64,000 nt of DNA from positions 65,960,580-66,024,579 of the forward strand of contig NC_085138.1 of the NCBI RefSeq assembly GCF_035046485.1. Direction: 5' to 3'. Source of the DNA: Aedes albopictus. Taxonomy: Eukaryota > Arthropoda > Insecta > Diptera > Culicidae. Each line of letters opens with the position of its first letter. The first letter of the stretch is position 1. A model generated the notes under the pieces. That model was not told where the DNA came from and made no database searches. It saw nothing but the letters and a program-made list of their open reading frames with translations. Below are positions 34,790 to 43,912 of this stretch, in pieces. A program made the translations under genes and the position numbers.

Positions 34790-36230
34790 CTAGCGTCTTC
34801 TGGTGGCAGAACCACGAATCAAATGGTCAATCAACTGAAAGCCCTTGATCTACCAACCAACCATGCCAAAGATATCCACTTCCCAGGTAATCAGACTCGG
34901 AGATATATAAGATATAAAATTTACATACTCATTAACACCACTTACTGGCGAAATATTGATTTCAACGACCCATCAACCAAATGCACTTAACCTATTTGAC
35001 AACTTTGCCGAAACCACCATCTCTCTTCTAGTAACCAGAATCCTGAGAACTATTGCAAATCCATTTTTTATGTTCACTAGCGTCATCTAGTGGTGAAATT
35101 ACGATTCAAACGGACAACTATCTGTAAGTTTTCGATCTTTTAAAAGGTCGGCACGAGAGGTAACTTTTCCTCCATTTGGTCTTTGATCTACCAAACAACT
35201 TTGCCGAAGACACCATCTTTCTGAGTAAAGTGGAGCTTCGTGGCCGTTCGGTTAGCGTTACCAAGCGTGTAACCGTACCATGCTATCCACTGGTGCATGT
35301 AATGTATGTCGTGGTAGACCATGGACCTAAGTGTTAAGTTCTGTTCAGTCTGTAAAGACTCTGGCTGAAGACGGTGTCCCGTGCCTTTTTAATCGAGATC
35401 CTGAGCTACATGAGATTAAAAATTTACATGCTCACTAGCGCAACTGTCACTCATCTATAAGCCCTTGATATACCAAACATCTTTGCCGAAGACAATATCT
35501 TTCTAAGTAATAAGGGTCCAGAGCTCCATAATATATAATATTTACGCTGTCACTAGCGCAAAGTGATGAAATTTCAAATTAAACTGCGAATCGTCCGTAA
35601 GTACTTGACCTGCCAAACATTTTTTTCGAAGACACCATCTTTCTAAGTTATCAAGTTCCCGAGATACATAGGATATAAAGTTTATTTGCTCACTAGCGCC
35701 GCCTAGTGGTGGAATTTCCAATTAAATGGCCAATAATCTGTAAGCCGTTTACCTACCAAACAACTTTGCCGAAGACACCATCTTTCTAAGACATCAGGAT
35801 CCTGAGATATAAGATATAACATGAAATTGTTCACTAGCGCCGCCTAGTGGTGAAATTTCAAATTAAATTGCGAATCATCCGTAAGTCCTTGACCTACCAA
35901 ACAACTTTGTCAAAGACACCATCTTTCTAAGTAATCAGGATCCCGAGATACATAGAATATAAAGTTTATTTGCTCACTAGCGCCGCCTAGTGGTGGAATT
36001 TCCAATTAAACAGCCAATAATCTGTAAGCCGCTGACTTACCAAACAACTTTGCCGAAGACACCATCTTTCTAAGACATCAGGATCCTGAGATATAAGATA
36101 TAACATGATATTGCTCACTAGCGCCGCCTAGTGGACGTATTACGAATCAACTTTGTCAGCATCAAGTAGCCCATGAAATTTACAACAACTTTGCCAAAGA
36201 CAGTCCTCCTCTAAACAATCAGGATCTTTA
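34790..36230 (-). repeat. 143-bp satellite, right array in opposite orientation
   Basis: The reverse complement of the left-array unit. AACTTTGCCGAAGACACC (with variants) recurs at about 35001, 35197, 35480, 35620, 35762, 35903, 36045 and 36184, mostly 141-143 apart. CACTAGCGCCGCCTAGTGG marks each unit. The array is broken by the SINE at 35231-35390. Confidence 0.88.
35231..35390 (+). mobile_element. SINE, internally shortened copy
   Basis: It shares the head TGGAGCTTCGTGGCCGTTCGG and the ending CTGGCTGAAGACGGTGTC with the SINE at 4866-5085, but lacks the B-box region in the middle. It interrupts a unit of the 143-bp satellite. Confidence 0.75.
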
Positions 36231-36319
36231 GATATTTAAGAATGTATGGGTGTTGTACAAAGTACAACGCCCGACTTCTCGCGTTACAAAAATTGGCGCG
36301 AGTACTGAAAGGTTAACAT

Positions 36320-36410
36320 CCACTTACAATTTGAGAGCGGTATTCAAATAAGATTAAAGCAATGATACAAAATCTCTACTGAAATCAAACTGATGTAATA
36401 ATTTTTGCAA
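36320..36410 (-). pseudogene. short reverse-transcriptase fragment
   Basis: Read on the minus strand, one frame with a stop matches the same stretch as the larger fragment at 37175-37505 (…LLHQFDF…SLL-stop-SYLN…). It is a second, smaller remnant of the same retrotransposon family. Confidence 0.5.
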
Positions 36411-36620
36411 TCGTTTACCATTAGAAACTTTGATAGAGTAGTGTGCGGTGGTTCGGCAGCAGCAAAGCCATATACGCATAAATGGGTGAGCTGGTTTCAT
36501 GCTATTATTTTATCGTGAATGTTCGTTGTAAAATAACATGACTTAAATATATGCCATACAATTAACGTTCATAATAATTCAGTAGAAATACAGCTGCTGA
36601 TCATCTGCAAACATGTAGAT

Positions 36621-37169
36621 TAGCGTGGTTCAAAAAATCGTTTTTGCTCCACACCGCTTATTCGATTTGTAACCAGAATCTATGTCTCCTCCCAAAATTT
36701 GAGCTAATTTGGTTGAAAATTGAGACTGCACAAGCCCTTCAAAGTTTATATGGGAATTACTACGGGAAAACGACGTTTTTCATTCAATCGACCGTAACAT
36801 TTTCCCAACTGTGTAAGATGATTAATTGAACCCTGATACTCATAGGCAACTTTATTAGCTACAACTTTGCCGAAGACCGCTTTGAAATCGGTCGGCTAAT
36901 TAATTAGTTATCGATTTTCATCGAACTGGAGAAACTTTAACAGTGATCCTCCAGCTTCCCAGCAGGCAACATTGCTGCTGTATATGGGTCCAAAGATAGA
37001 ACACAGAAATCATGGCTACTATGTTTCACTGCTAATTGCAGTGATGCCCATCAAATAGTTCAATCAGGGCGTCGCAACTGGTGATTTTTACGTGACTCCA
37101 ATTTCATCATATTTCAACGACCCTGTTCCCCCAGTAAGCGGTGTGGAGCAAAAACGATTTTTTGAGCTA
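36621..37169. mobile_element. second copy of the Mutator-like foldback element
   Basis: It is homologous to 28950-29710 over most of its left arm, starting TAGCGTGGTTCAAAAAATCG. The right arm is shortened, ending AACGATTTTTTGAGCTA. The flanks ATGTAGAT and ATATAGAT could be a diverged 8-bp duplication. It contains ACAACTTTGCCGAAGACCGC. Confidence 0.75.
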
Positions 37170-37174
37170 ATATA

Positions 37175-37505
37175 GATATTACATACTTTCAAAGATGATG
37201 GAAGGCCGTTGGCACATAAGGCTAACAGCAATGGTTCTGAAACCGATCCTTGTAGCACTCCCGATGGAATACCGATCGGGCTAGAATGATTTGCTTTAAC
37301 TTCCTCTATTTGAAAGCGGTTATTCAAATAGGATTTACTCAGTGACACAGAATCTCAACGGAAATCAAATAGATGTGATAATCTCTGCAGCAGTTCAAAA
37401 TGAGAAACCCTGTTAAAAGCTTTTGAAAAACCAATCAATAGCAGAATATTATCGATATGTTGATGCACATCGTCATGCATATTGAGCAAATGCCAAGGCA
37501 AATAC
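37175..37505 (-). pseudogene. non-LTR reverse-transcriptase fragment (CR1/Jockey-like)
   Basis: The minus-strand frame shows a decayed palm domain. GFSKAFNRVSHFELLQRL corresponds to the conserved FSKAFD motif, then an in-frame stop at 37355. SYLNNRFQIEEV, IPSGVLQGSVSEPLLLAL (the usual SGVPQGSVLGPLL) and NGLPSSL follow. The N-terminal domains, the YADD region and the C-terminus are missing. The fragment abuts the foldback element at 36621-37169. It is of the kind found in CR1 or Jockey relatives; exact family not determined. Confidence 0.8.
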
Positions 37506-37879
37506 CGAAGTTCGAAGTTGGAATACTTAGTATTTAGTGAAGTACCTAGTAGCTTGGAATACTTGAGGAAATTGCTTGTTGTGAGTATTTTTGCTGAAAA
37601 TAAAAACATTACACGAGATCACGAGGCAAAGCAAAACTCACAAAGTTGCTTTAGTATGTCAATTCTTGTACCATATAATGTTTAAAGCCCAATCACTTAT
37701 TTTTTTATTTCACAAGCCACCTAAATCTGACAATCTCCAGGAATGCATACTAACGCCACGAAGTGATGTAATTTCCAATCACAAGACTACTGCATAACTT
37801 TGCTAGGCAGGAACTTCCTTTATGGTGAGAAACACTAGATAATTATCTCGCTAGCGCCAAGAAAAGGTGAAATTGTATA

Positions 37880-38092
37880 CAGTTATGTTCCGACTTTATC
37901 ACCCCCTCCACGCGTCAGACCTTCATTTTTTATTAATGCCCTGTTACATTTTAGGGAAAATCTCCTCCCTCTTCTTCAGGATGAAGTTTGTATGCGTGCT
38001 TTCCAACGTTCAAAATATTGAAAACGCATATAGATTTTTACAGTGTTTGAAAACATTTATGGAAAGGGGGTGATAAAATCGGAACATTACTG
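37880..38092. mobile_element. Tc1/mariner-type MITE, 213 bp
   Basis: The ends CAGTTATGTTCCGACTTTAT and the complement of ATAAAATCGGAACATTACTG match with two differences. TA is duplicated on each side (37878-37879, 38093-38094). CACCCCC follows the end motif at both sides. No coding. Confidence 0.85.
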
Positions 38093-38410
38093 TACCACTC
38101 TTTTCAATGTCTGAGAGCCATTGACTATCTTTCCCACTTTAAAGAAGATACGACATTTATTTCTGGTCTGAATCACGAGACAAAACATGCTAAAATGCAG
38201 AGCACATTCTTGCGTTACAATTGTAACTAAATTATATCCACTTTTGTTATTATATCCTAAGATGACGTAATTGCGATCAATTGTATCAAGAATACTTTTA
38301 TGTGACGTCATAGTTTCCCTCGCCTGTGCGTTGGACAAACGAGTCTATTTATAGACCAGCCACCAAAACGAAGAACCACTTGATCTTAAACCTCCCCTCA
38401 CTTCAAGTGC

Positions 38411-38486
38411 TGCAATGGCCTCATGGATAAAGGCGCCGGATTGTAGTTGAAGGCTGGCGTCCTTGGTTCGATTCCCGTCTGGGTGT
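38411..38486 (+). tRNA. tRNA-like sequence, probable SINE head
   Basis: The A-box TGGCCTCATGGATAAAGG and B-box GGTTCGATTCCC are well formed, and the layout recalls tRNA-Arg. A convincing acceptor stem and anticodon stem are lacking. The downstream T/A-rich sequence could be a short SINE body. Confidence 0.45.
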
Positions 38487-39157
38487 GGGTTTTTTACATA
38501 CTAAGTGAGACAAGTTTTTTATACAAAAAACTTTTCGCTAAAAATAAATAACACTCTTAATAAAAATTAACCAAAAAATGAGTTAAAATTTACCCAACTC
38601 AATTTTTACCCAATATATTTATATCTAATTTATAACAACATGTGTTATAATTTTTCGATCATTCCAAGATTTATTATATCTCACGTTGTTATAAATTTGT
38701 TAAAATTGTATCAAGACCTGTTATAATTATGTTATGGCTAGAGAAATTTTTGTTATAATTTTTGTTATTTTAACACCTAACCGGCGAATTTTATAACTCA
38801 TTCTGTTATGAAAATTTTTTGAAATAAATAACTCAATCGGTTATAATTTTGTTATGCCTTTCTGATCGGGAAGTTACCCCATTTGACGGTATCTATTTTT
38901 CTACAGAAATCAGAACAGCTGAAAAGCGATTAAAAAAATAACAGAAATAAAATAGGCAAGTGTGAGAAATTCCATGGAGATTCATCTGACTATCCAGCAA
39001 CACTATAATTAAAAAATACTTTGAAATTCTACAGGAGCATAAAACTTTAACTATTTCTTCAAAGACTTTGAAAAAAATGTTGTTTATTTCTAGAATATGT
39101 GAGAGATTACCGAAGACCTGTTTTGTAGTGTTGCATTGGAGCCAGACTGGTTAAATA

Positions 39158-39365
39158 GGGTCTGGGACCATTTGGACAGGAGTACCTATTTGGGCACTTT
39201 CTACTATAACTTAGTCAATTTCTAACCGATTGACTTGAATTTATGAACACTAGATACTGCGCGTATCTGATCATGTCTCAAAAATCAAGTCAATCGGTTC
39301 AAAATTGACTGAGTTTATAGCAGCAGGCGCCCAAAATAGGTGCCTGCCCAAATGGTCCCAGACCA
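39158..39365. mobile_element. TA-flanked palindromic MITE
   Basis: The left end GGGTCTGGGACCATTTGG and the complement of the right end, TGGTCTGGGACCATTTGG, pair. The arms extend through AGTCAATTT..ACCGATTGACTTGA. TA lies on each side. The length is 208 bp, noncoding. Confidence 0.75.
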
Positions 39366-39369
39366 TATA

Positions 39370-39604
39370 TCTGGACGAACATTTGAAAAGGGCCTATCTG
39401 CTTTGCGTAAACAAACATGTTTTTGTCTCTGTAGGGCCCATCTGCATCCACCCACGCACATCAACACCCTTATCAGAAAGAGTGTTCTTCAAGCTATCTC
39501 TTAAGGGTGTTGATGTGCGTGGGTGGATGCAGATGGGCCCTGCAGAGACAGAAACATGTTTGTTTACAAAAAGCAGATAGGCCCTTTTCAAATGTTCGTC
39601 CAGA
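39370..39604. mobile_element. TA-flanked palindromic MITE adjoining the previous one
   Basis: Arms of about 105 bp, starting TCTGGACGAACATTTG and ending with the complement, flank a spacer of about 28 bp and differ at few positions. TA lies at 39368-39369 and 39605-39606. The peptides read from both strands are the same because of the palindrome. Confidence 0.85.
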
Positions 39605-40194
39605 TATAGGAAAAACTGGGAAACTTAACACTTGAGCACCTTAATCTTACTCAGACTATTCCAAAAAAGAAACGAAAAAAGGCGCTGTGAATTGAAAATA
39701 CATATTATTTAAGTTTGAATGCTACATAGCGAACGTATGAAAGTGATCGATTGTATTCATTCAAAAAGTCAGGTTGAATCAAGGGTCAAGTTTACGGAAA
39801 AATTACGTATTATGAAAATGCGTGCTGGTGGGTCGCCAAATCTTATGAAAATCAAAAGTGGGTCGCAAGCTGAAAAAAAAATGAGAACCCCTGCACTAAC
39901 TTATACACACATACTCACAGAGGCCTCCTGTTACCCTTGTGGATAAGGCTTCGGATCGGTGAGACTCGAATTTCAGGAACATTCTCAGCATAAGCTGCCC
40001 CATGTTATGCAGATTGCGATGTTGAATTTCTCAGCAAATGCCGTGAATTCACAGAGATTCTCGGCATTCCCGGATAATTTCTTGAATTCTTGAGGTATTG
40101 TTAAGATTTCTGCAGAATCCAAGATGTTGGCTTACGGTTATTATGATTGACATACAACTCTAGTTATATGTGTACAGATGGCTAAATTATTGGT

Positions 40195-41650
40195 TAAATA
40201 ACAAAATAACTCAGCTCAGGTGAGATTTGAACGCATGATCCGTATAAGCTAGACAAGTGCTTTCCTAGACAACCAATGTACACGTATAATGAAGTTTATA
40301 TCCATGTTATACGTACTTTTATGCGGTAATGTTACATCGCATAAGATGCAGTAAAATTGCCTTATGCGTACAAAAGTGGAGGCGCTATACGAGCATTGAC
40401 AGAAAAATAATAAAGCTATACGACTTCAGGCGATCTCTTATGCAGTGCACAGTGTGCACTATTGCGACGTAATATAGCATCTTATGCGACTTAACAATAT
40501 TCGAAAAAAAAAACAATTCTTGTCACCTCAGTATCGAACTAAGAACCTTTGGATTTTCGAGCCACACTTCAAACTGAACACCAAACACTACTTAAAGCCT
40601 GTATCCGCTATAATCGGGACACAGAAATACAGCTATTACTCTGCAATAGACGCATGAAAAATTTTCAAATTTGGCTTAATAACATCTTACGATGTATTCA
40701 TTTCACCTACAAAATTTCATGTGAATCGGTGCAGTACTTGTTGTAGCAATGAAATAGTAGAATGTGCGCCATTGAATTTTGTACAGCCCCTAGTTTTGCT
40801 TGTCAGCGCTTTAATTTTTGAATTTGGAAAAGAAAATGGCTAAAATTTTGAACACAAACCTCTCAAACTACATTTGTTGCATGCGCAAAATTTCAAAAAA
40901 ATCGATGCACTATCAACAATGTTATAGTCGAAACATGTATTGGGACTGAACGTGATTTTGGCCCATCAGACAGCAATAGATCGACATTCCAAGCTGAAAA
41001 TATCACAGATGGCTCTTTTTTGTGTGGTAGTAAAATCAAATTTTCTCGGTGCAGAAACTGTTCCGGAACATGAAGTAAACACAAAACGTTGCCTTTTCAA
41101 ACCATTCTTGATTTCTATTCACTAACTTTTCACAAAACTATCCCGTTTTCTAACAATTACCGTTTTTCGCGATTTTTCCATACGATTTGACAGTTCTTGA
41201 CTACCATGCTTCCGTGAGCTTGAGGTGAAAATTTTAGAAAGTTGACAACCGAGAGTAGCACAGACGATGCATTGAATACAAGCGATGGTGTCGCCGCCGG
41301 GCTGTCAGCGCTGGAAACTAGATGCTATAAAAGTTCTTGCATGCAATTTTCACTGCTGGCGCCAACTGATAGCAATCAATAAAAATGTACACAGCAATCA
41401 ATCTATTGACACTTTGCGAGTCCGCTCGAACTCTTTTGTGAATAAGTAAAGTTCGTCGCAATAAAACATCAGAATATCGTCTTCTACGATGTAGTTATAC
41501 ATTATAAAAGTTATTTTGCACTCTTATATGATTTTACCAGATACATCGCAATAAGTTCAAACAATAACATCATATGCGATGAAAGTTGTCCCTCAGTCCC
41601 TTATGCGATTTCTGGTTGTCTGGGTTACCACATAAACTACCGAGCCCATG
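40195..41650 (-). repeat. tRNA-like sequence split by a DNA element
   Basis: On the minus strand, GGTAGTTTATGTGGTAA (41641-41625) and, beyond the 40264-41624 element, AAGCACTTGTCTAGC...GTTCAAATCTCACC (to about 40212) join into one tRNA-like block once one AA is removed. A-box, B-box and a GCTC...GAGC acceptor pairing are present. This supports both the tRNA origin and the 2-bp duplication of the inserted element. Confidence 0.65.
40264..41624. mobile_element. CCC-terminal DNA element with TT target
   Basis: A 1361-bp element. The ends CCTAGACAACCA and TGGTTGTCTGGG pair with one mismatch, and TT lies on each side (40262-40263, 41625-41626). CTTATGCGA motifs and variants recur in the outer 250 bases on both sides, in either orientation: near 40330, 40370, 40438 and 40478, and 41550, 41570 and 41610. 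These are candidate transposase-binding repeats. Internal short frames show no known domain. Confidence 0.75.
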
Positions 41651-41899
41651 AATAAGACAAAATTCTAGTTGCTATAGGGTAATTCAAATCTTTTCGATCT
41701 ATATCATCTTTGCCCAAACAGCAACTATAGCCACCTCTATTGTGCATTTGTAAGACGAGCGAGAGCGACTTGTTTTCCGGTTGTTGAAATTCCATGGAAA
41801 TCCATGCAATATAGATATTTTCTGAACGACTCGACAAACAGATGTCGAAACTCGATGGGCGAAGCCCTTATGAAACTCAAAATGGCGGCTTCCGGTTTT

Positions 41900-42495
41900 C
41901 AAAAATCTAAGAAACATCATGTAATATGGGTATTTTTTAAAATCATCCTCACTGGTCACTCATAAGTCCCAAATTCTCACTTCTCACTATTTCTGACTTA
42001 CACTCCTCACTCCTCACTTTTTGATGCTCACTCTTCATTACTCACTATTTATTCATGACTTCTCACTCCTCACTACTTCACTGCTTATTCCTTACGGGTC
42101 ATTAATGATAAATGATTATTGCTCACTCCCAACTTCTAACTCATGGCAGCTCACTTATCGCTACTCACTTGTCAGAGCTTGACACTCTATACTGCTTACT
42201 TTAAAAATCTAAGAAACATCATGTAATATGGGTATTTTTAAACCATCCTCACTGGTCACTTATAAGTCCCAAATTCTCACATATCACTAGTTCTAAATTA
42301 CACTCCTCACTCCTCACTTTTTGATGCTCACTTTTCATGAATCATTATTTATTCCTCACTTCTGACTCCTCACTCTTCACTGCTTATTCCTAACGGGTCA
42401 TTAATGATAAATGATTATTGCCAACTTCTAACTCATGGCAGCTAACTTATCGCTACTCACTTGTCAGAGCTTGACACTCTATATTGCTTACTTCT
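41900..42495. repeat. 303-bp tandem duplication
   Basis: Two copies starting AAAAATCTAAGAAACATCATG at about 41900 and 42203 run in parallel to TTGACACTCTATA(C/T)TGCTTACTT. They are about 95 percent alike by eye, with a small gap in the second copy. Much of the unit is TCACTCCTCACTT-type degenerate repeat. Confidence 0.85.
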
Positions 42496-42644
42496 TAGTG
42501 AAGAGTGATACTCACTGCTCACTTCTTATTTTTCACTCCGCATTCCATTGTTTATTCCTCACTCTTCATTTTTTGGACCCAATTCTCACTGCATACTTTT
42601 CCACTTATACATGCATACATTTATTAGATCAACATCGCATTTAA

Positions 42645-42760
42645 CCCTAAAAGGGATACCTTCATGGCCTCAGTTTCGTCACCTCGCTGAGTGTGTTCCA
42701 TCAAAGACGAGCTCTGAAAGGCGCCTGGGGTCCAATGGACCCCAGGTACCCCTTTTAGGG
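42645..42760. mobile_element. piggyBac-type MITE, copy 2
   Basis: 116 bp, the same length as copy 1 at 11950-12065. The ends are CCCTAAAAGGGATACC and the complement of GGTACCCCTTTTAGGG. TTAA is exact on both sides (42641-42644, 42761-42764). Inside, CTGGGGTCCA and TGGACCCCAG form a second perfect inverted pair. Confidence 0.9.
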
Positions 42761-42779
42761 TTAAGGCAAGACATAATCA

Positions 42780-43354
42780 ACAACAGTACGCCCCCATTCT
42801 CGGTTTGTGGCTGCCACTCTCCATCCTCGGTCGCGCCCCATGCTCGCCAGGTCTCGCCAGGTCTCGCCAAGTCTCGCTCCACTTGGTCCGACCATCGTGC
42901 TCTCTGCGCTCCTCGCCTTCTTGTGCCAACCGCATCAGTAGCAAACACCAGCTTCGCAGGGTTCTTATCCGGCATTCTTGCAGCATGCCCTGCTCACCGT
43001 GTCCTTCCGGCTTTGGCCACCTTCTGGATGCTGGGTTCGCCGTAAAGTGCAGCGAGGTGGTGGTTTAGCCTTCAACGCCACAAACCGTTCTCTTGCACAA
43101 CACCGAATCCTTAGCATGCGTCGCTCGAAAACTCTGAGTGCTTGAAGGTCCTACTCAAACATGGTCCATGCCTCGTGTCCATAGAGGACCACTGGTCTTA
43201 TTAGCATTTTGTACATGGTGCATTTGGTGCCTGAGTGAATCTTTTTCGACCGCAGTTTCTTCTGGATCCCGTAGTCGGCCCGACTCCCGCTGATGATGCG
43301 CCTTAGAATTTCACGACTCACATTGTTGTCAGCCATCAGTAAGGATTTTTCCAC
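42780..43354 (-). pseudogene. decayed 3' end of an RTE-like non-LTR retrotransposon
   Basis: In element direction (minus), one frame reads NVSREILRRIISGSRADYG...LYGHEAWTM, the thumb region downstream of the reverse transcriptase. It is followed after frame changes by ALRVFERRMLR and then PAKLVFATDAVGTRRRGAQ with ARWSDQVERDL, the conserved C-terminal tail. Frames break at least twice. The tail is related to the element at 60500-62444 but clearly diverged. Confidence 0.75.
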
Positions 43355-43700
43355 TCACTCTTTCTTTATAGTTCACATCTTATTTTTCGTTGGTCGCTAC
43401 TCATTTCTCACTGCTAAGAGTATCACATCTCACTTTCCATCACTTATTATTTCTCACTTATCACTCTTCAGTCTTCACTGCTCACTTATCAATTCATATC
43501 ACTCACTTCCAGTTCCACTTTTGTCACTCCTCAGAGTCCTCTTAACTGATCTTTTGATTGGCCACTTAAAACTACTCACTCCTTCCTCTTCACTTCTCAC
43601 TGCTCACTGCGCCACACTTTTTACTGGTTACACCTCACAGCTTACCCAAACTTCTCGATTCACTGCTTTTTTTTTATTCCGTGTCGGGTATTTCCATCAC
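43355..43700. repeat. degenerate TCACTCCTCACTT-type repeat
   Basis: Phrases of CTCACTT and TCACT recur irregularly. The 199-residue frame (43293-43892) is this repeat translated. Confidence 0.7.
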
Positions 43701-43842
43701 TGCGACCAGTTTTGCCTTTCTCGTACACTAAGTGTACTGGAAAGGCTATATGTTCACTCCAAAAATGACTTTTTGTTAGAAGGCCCGCAGGGTCGAGTTA
43801 CATATACCAATCAACTCAGCTCGACGAATCGAGGTGATATCT

Positions 43843-43853
43843 GTGTGTGTGTA

Positions 43854-43885
<32 letters not shown>

Positions 43886-43912
43886 TGTGTGAGTATGTGT
43901 GTGTACAAAATA
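43843..43912. repeat. (GT)n microsatellite
   Basis: About 65 bases of GT interrupted by GTAT and GAGTAT variants. It is followed by a mosquito repeat with GAAAATGGTTCGGATCGG and GAGTTATGGCCATTT; the inverted relative is at 58960-59195. Confidence 0.9.

Larger units (their letters stand above)
33585..36312. mobile_element. TTAA-flanked element built around a head-to-head satellite
   Basis: The 2728-bp element is bounded by TTAA (33581-33584 and 36313-36316). The ends are CCTTCCGTTAATCGCG and the complement of CGCGAGTACTGAAAGG. A strong inverted motif, GTTGTACTTTGTACAAC, lies just inside each end. A TTAA target with CC-type ends suits piggyBac-type elements. The interior contains no gene. It is a 143-bp repeat arranged in two opposed arrays, with a SINE in the right array. 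Confidence 0.78.
32214..38870. mobile_element. CCC-terminal DNA element (AA target), outer shell of nested insertions
   Basis: The ends are CCCGATCAGAAAGGCATAAC and the complement of GTTATGCCTTTCTGATCGGG, with AA on each side (32212-32213 and 38871-38872). ATAAC and GTTAT motifs are dense in the outer 250-300 bases at each side (32220-32440 and 38570-38860). The centre is filled with other repeats listed separately. No transposase was seen. Ends, subterminal motifs and AA target match 59514-62687. Confidence 0.8.
30939..38889. mobile_element. Tc1/mariner-type element with CCGTCAAACGGGG ends, split by an insertion
   Basis: The left end, CCGTCAAACGGGGTTACTTG, and the right end, AAGTTACCCCATTTGACGG, are inverted repeats with two mismatches over 24 bases. 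TA lies on each side (30937-30938, 38890-38891). GGGGTAACTTGCAACA-type motifs recur internally near 31330 and 32040. Removing 32214-38870 and one AA joins GTTGCAA to GTTACCCC and rebuilds the right end. The element alone would be about 1.3 kb, with no transposase. Confidence 0.8.
30350..39893. mobile_element. hAT-type element, 9.5 kb, swollen by nested insertions
   Basis: The left end CAGCGTTTCTCAAACTGTGG and the right end ATGAGAACCCCTG form an imperfect inverted repeat, CAGNGNTTCTCA. Both are followed inward by GGTCGC motifs, as in the small hAT element at 9981. The exact 8-bp duplication CACTAACT lies at 30342-30349 and 39894-39901. There is no transposase frame. Subtracting the visible insertions leaves roughly 1.1 kb of original element. 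The target lies in a repeat that itself contains CACTAACT, which weakens the TSD evidence slightly. Confidence 0.72.

Noticed and set aside
33840..36230. CRISPR-like array of regular repeats
   Set aside because: The 143-bp units are wholly repetitive with no unique spacers, are inverted in the middle, and lie in eukaryotic DNA.
42679..43068. Plus-strand frames of 87 to 165 codons
   Set aside because: They are the complement of a decayed RTE-like tail on the minus strand.
43293..43892. 199-codon frame rich in Ser and Leu
   Set aside because: It translates TCACT-type degenerate repeat and a GT microsatellite.
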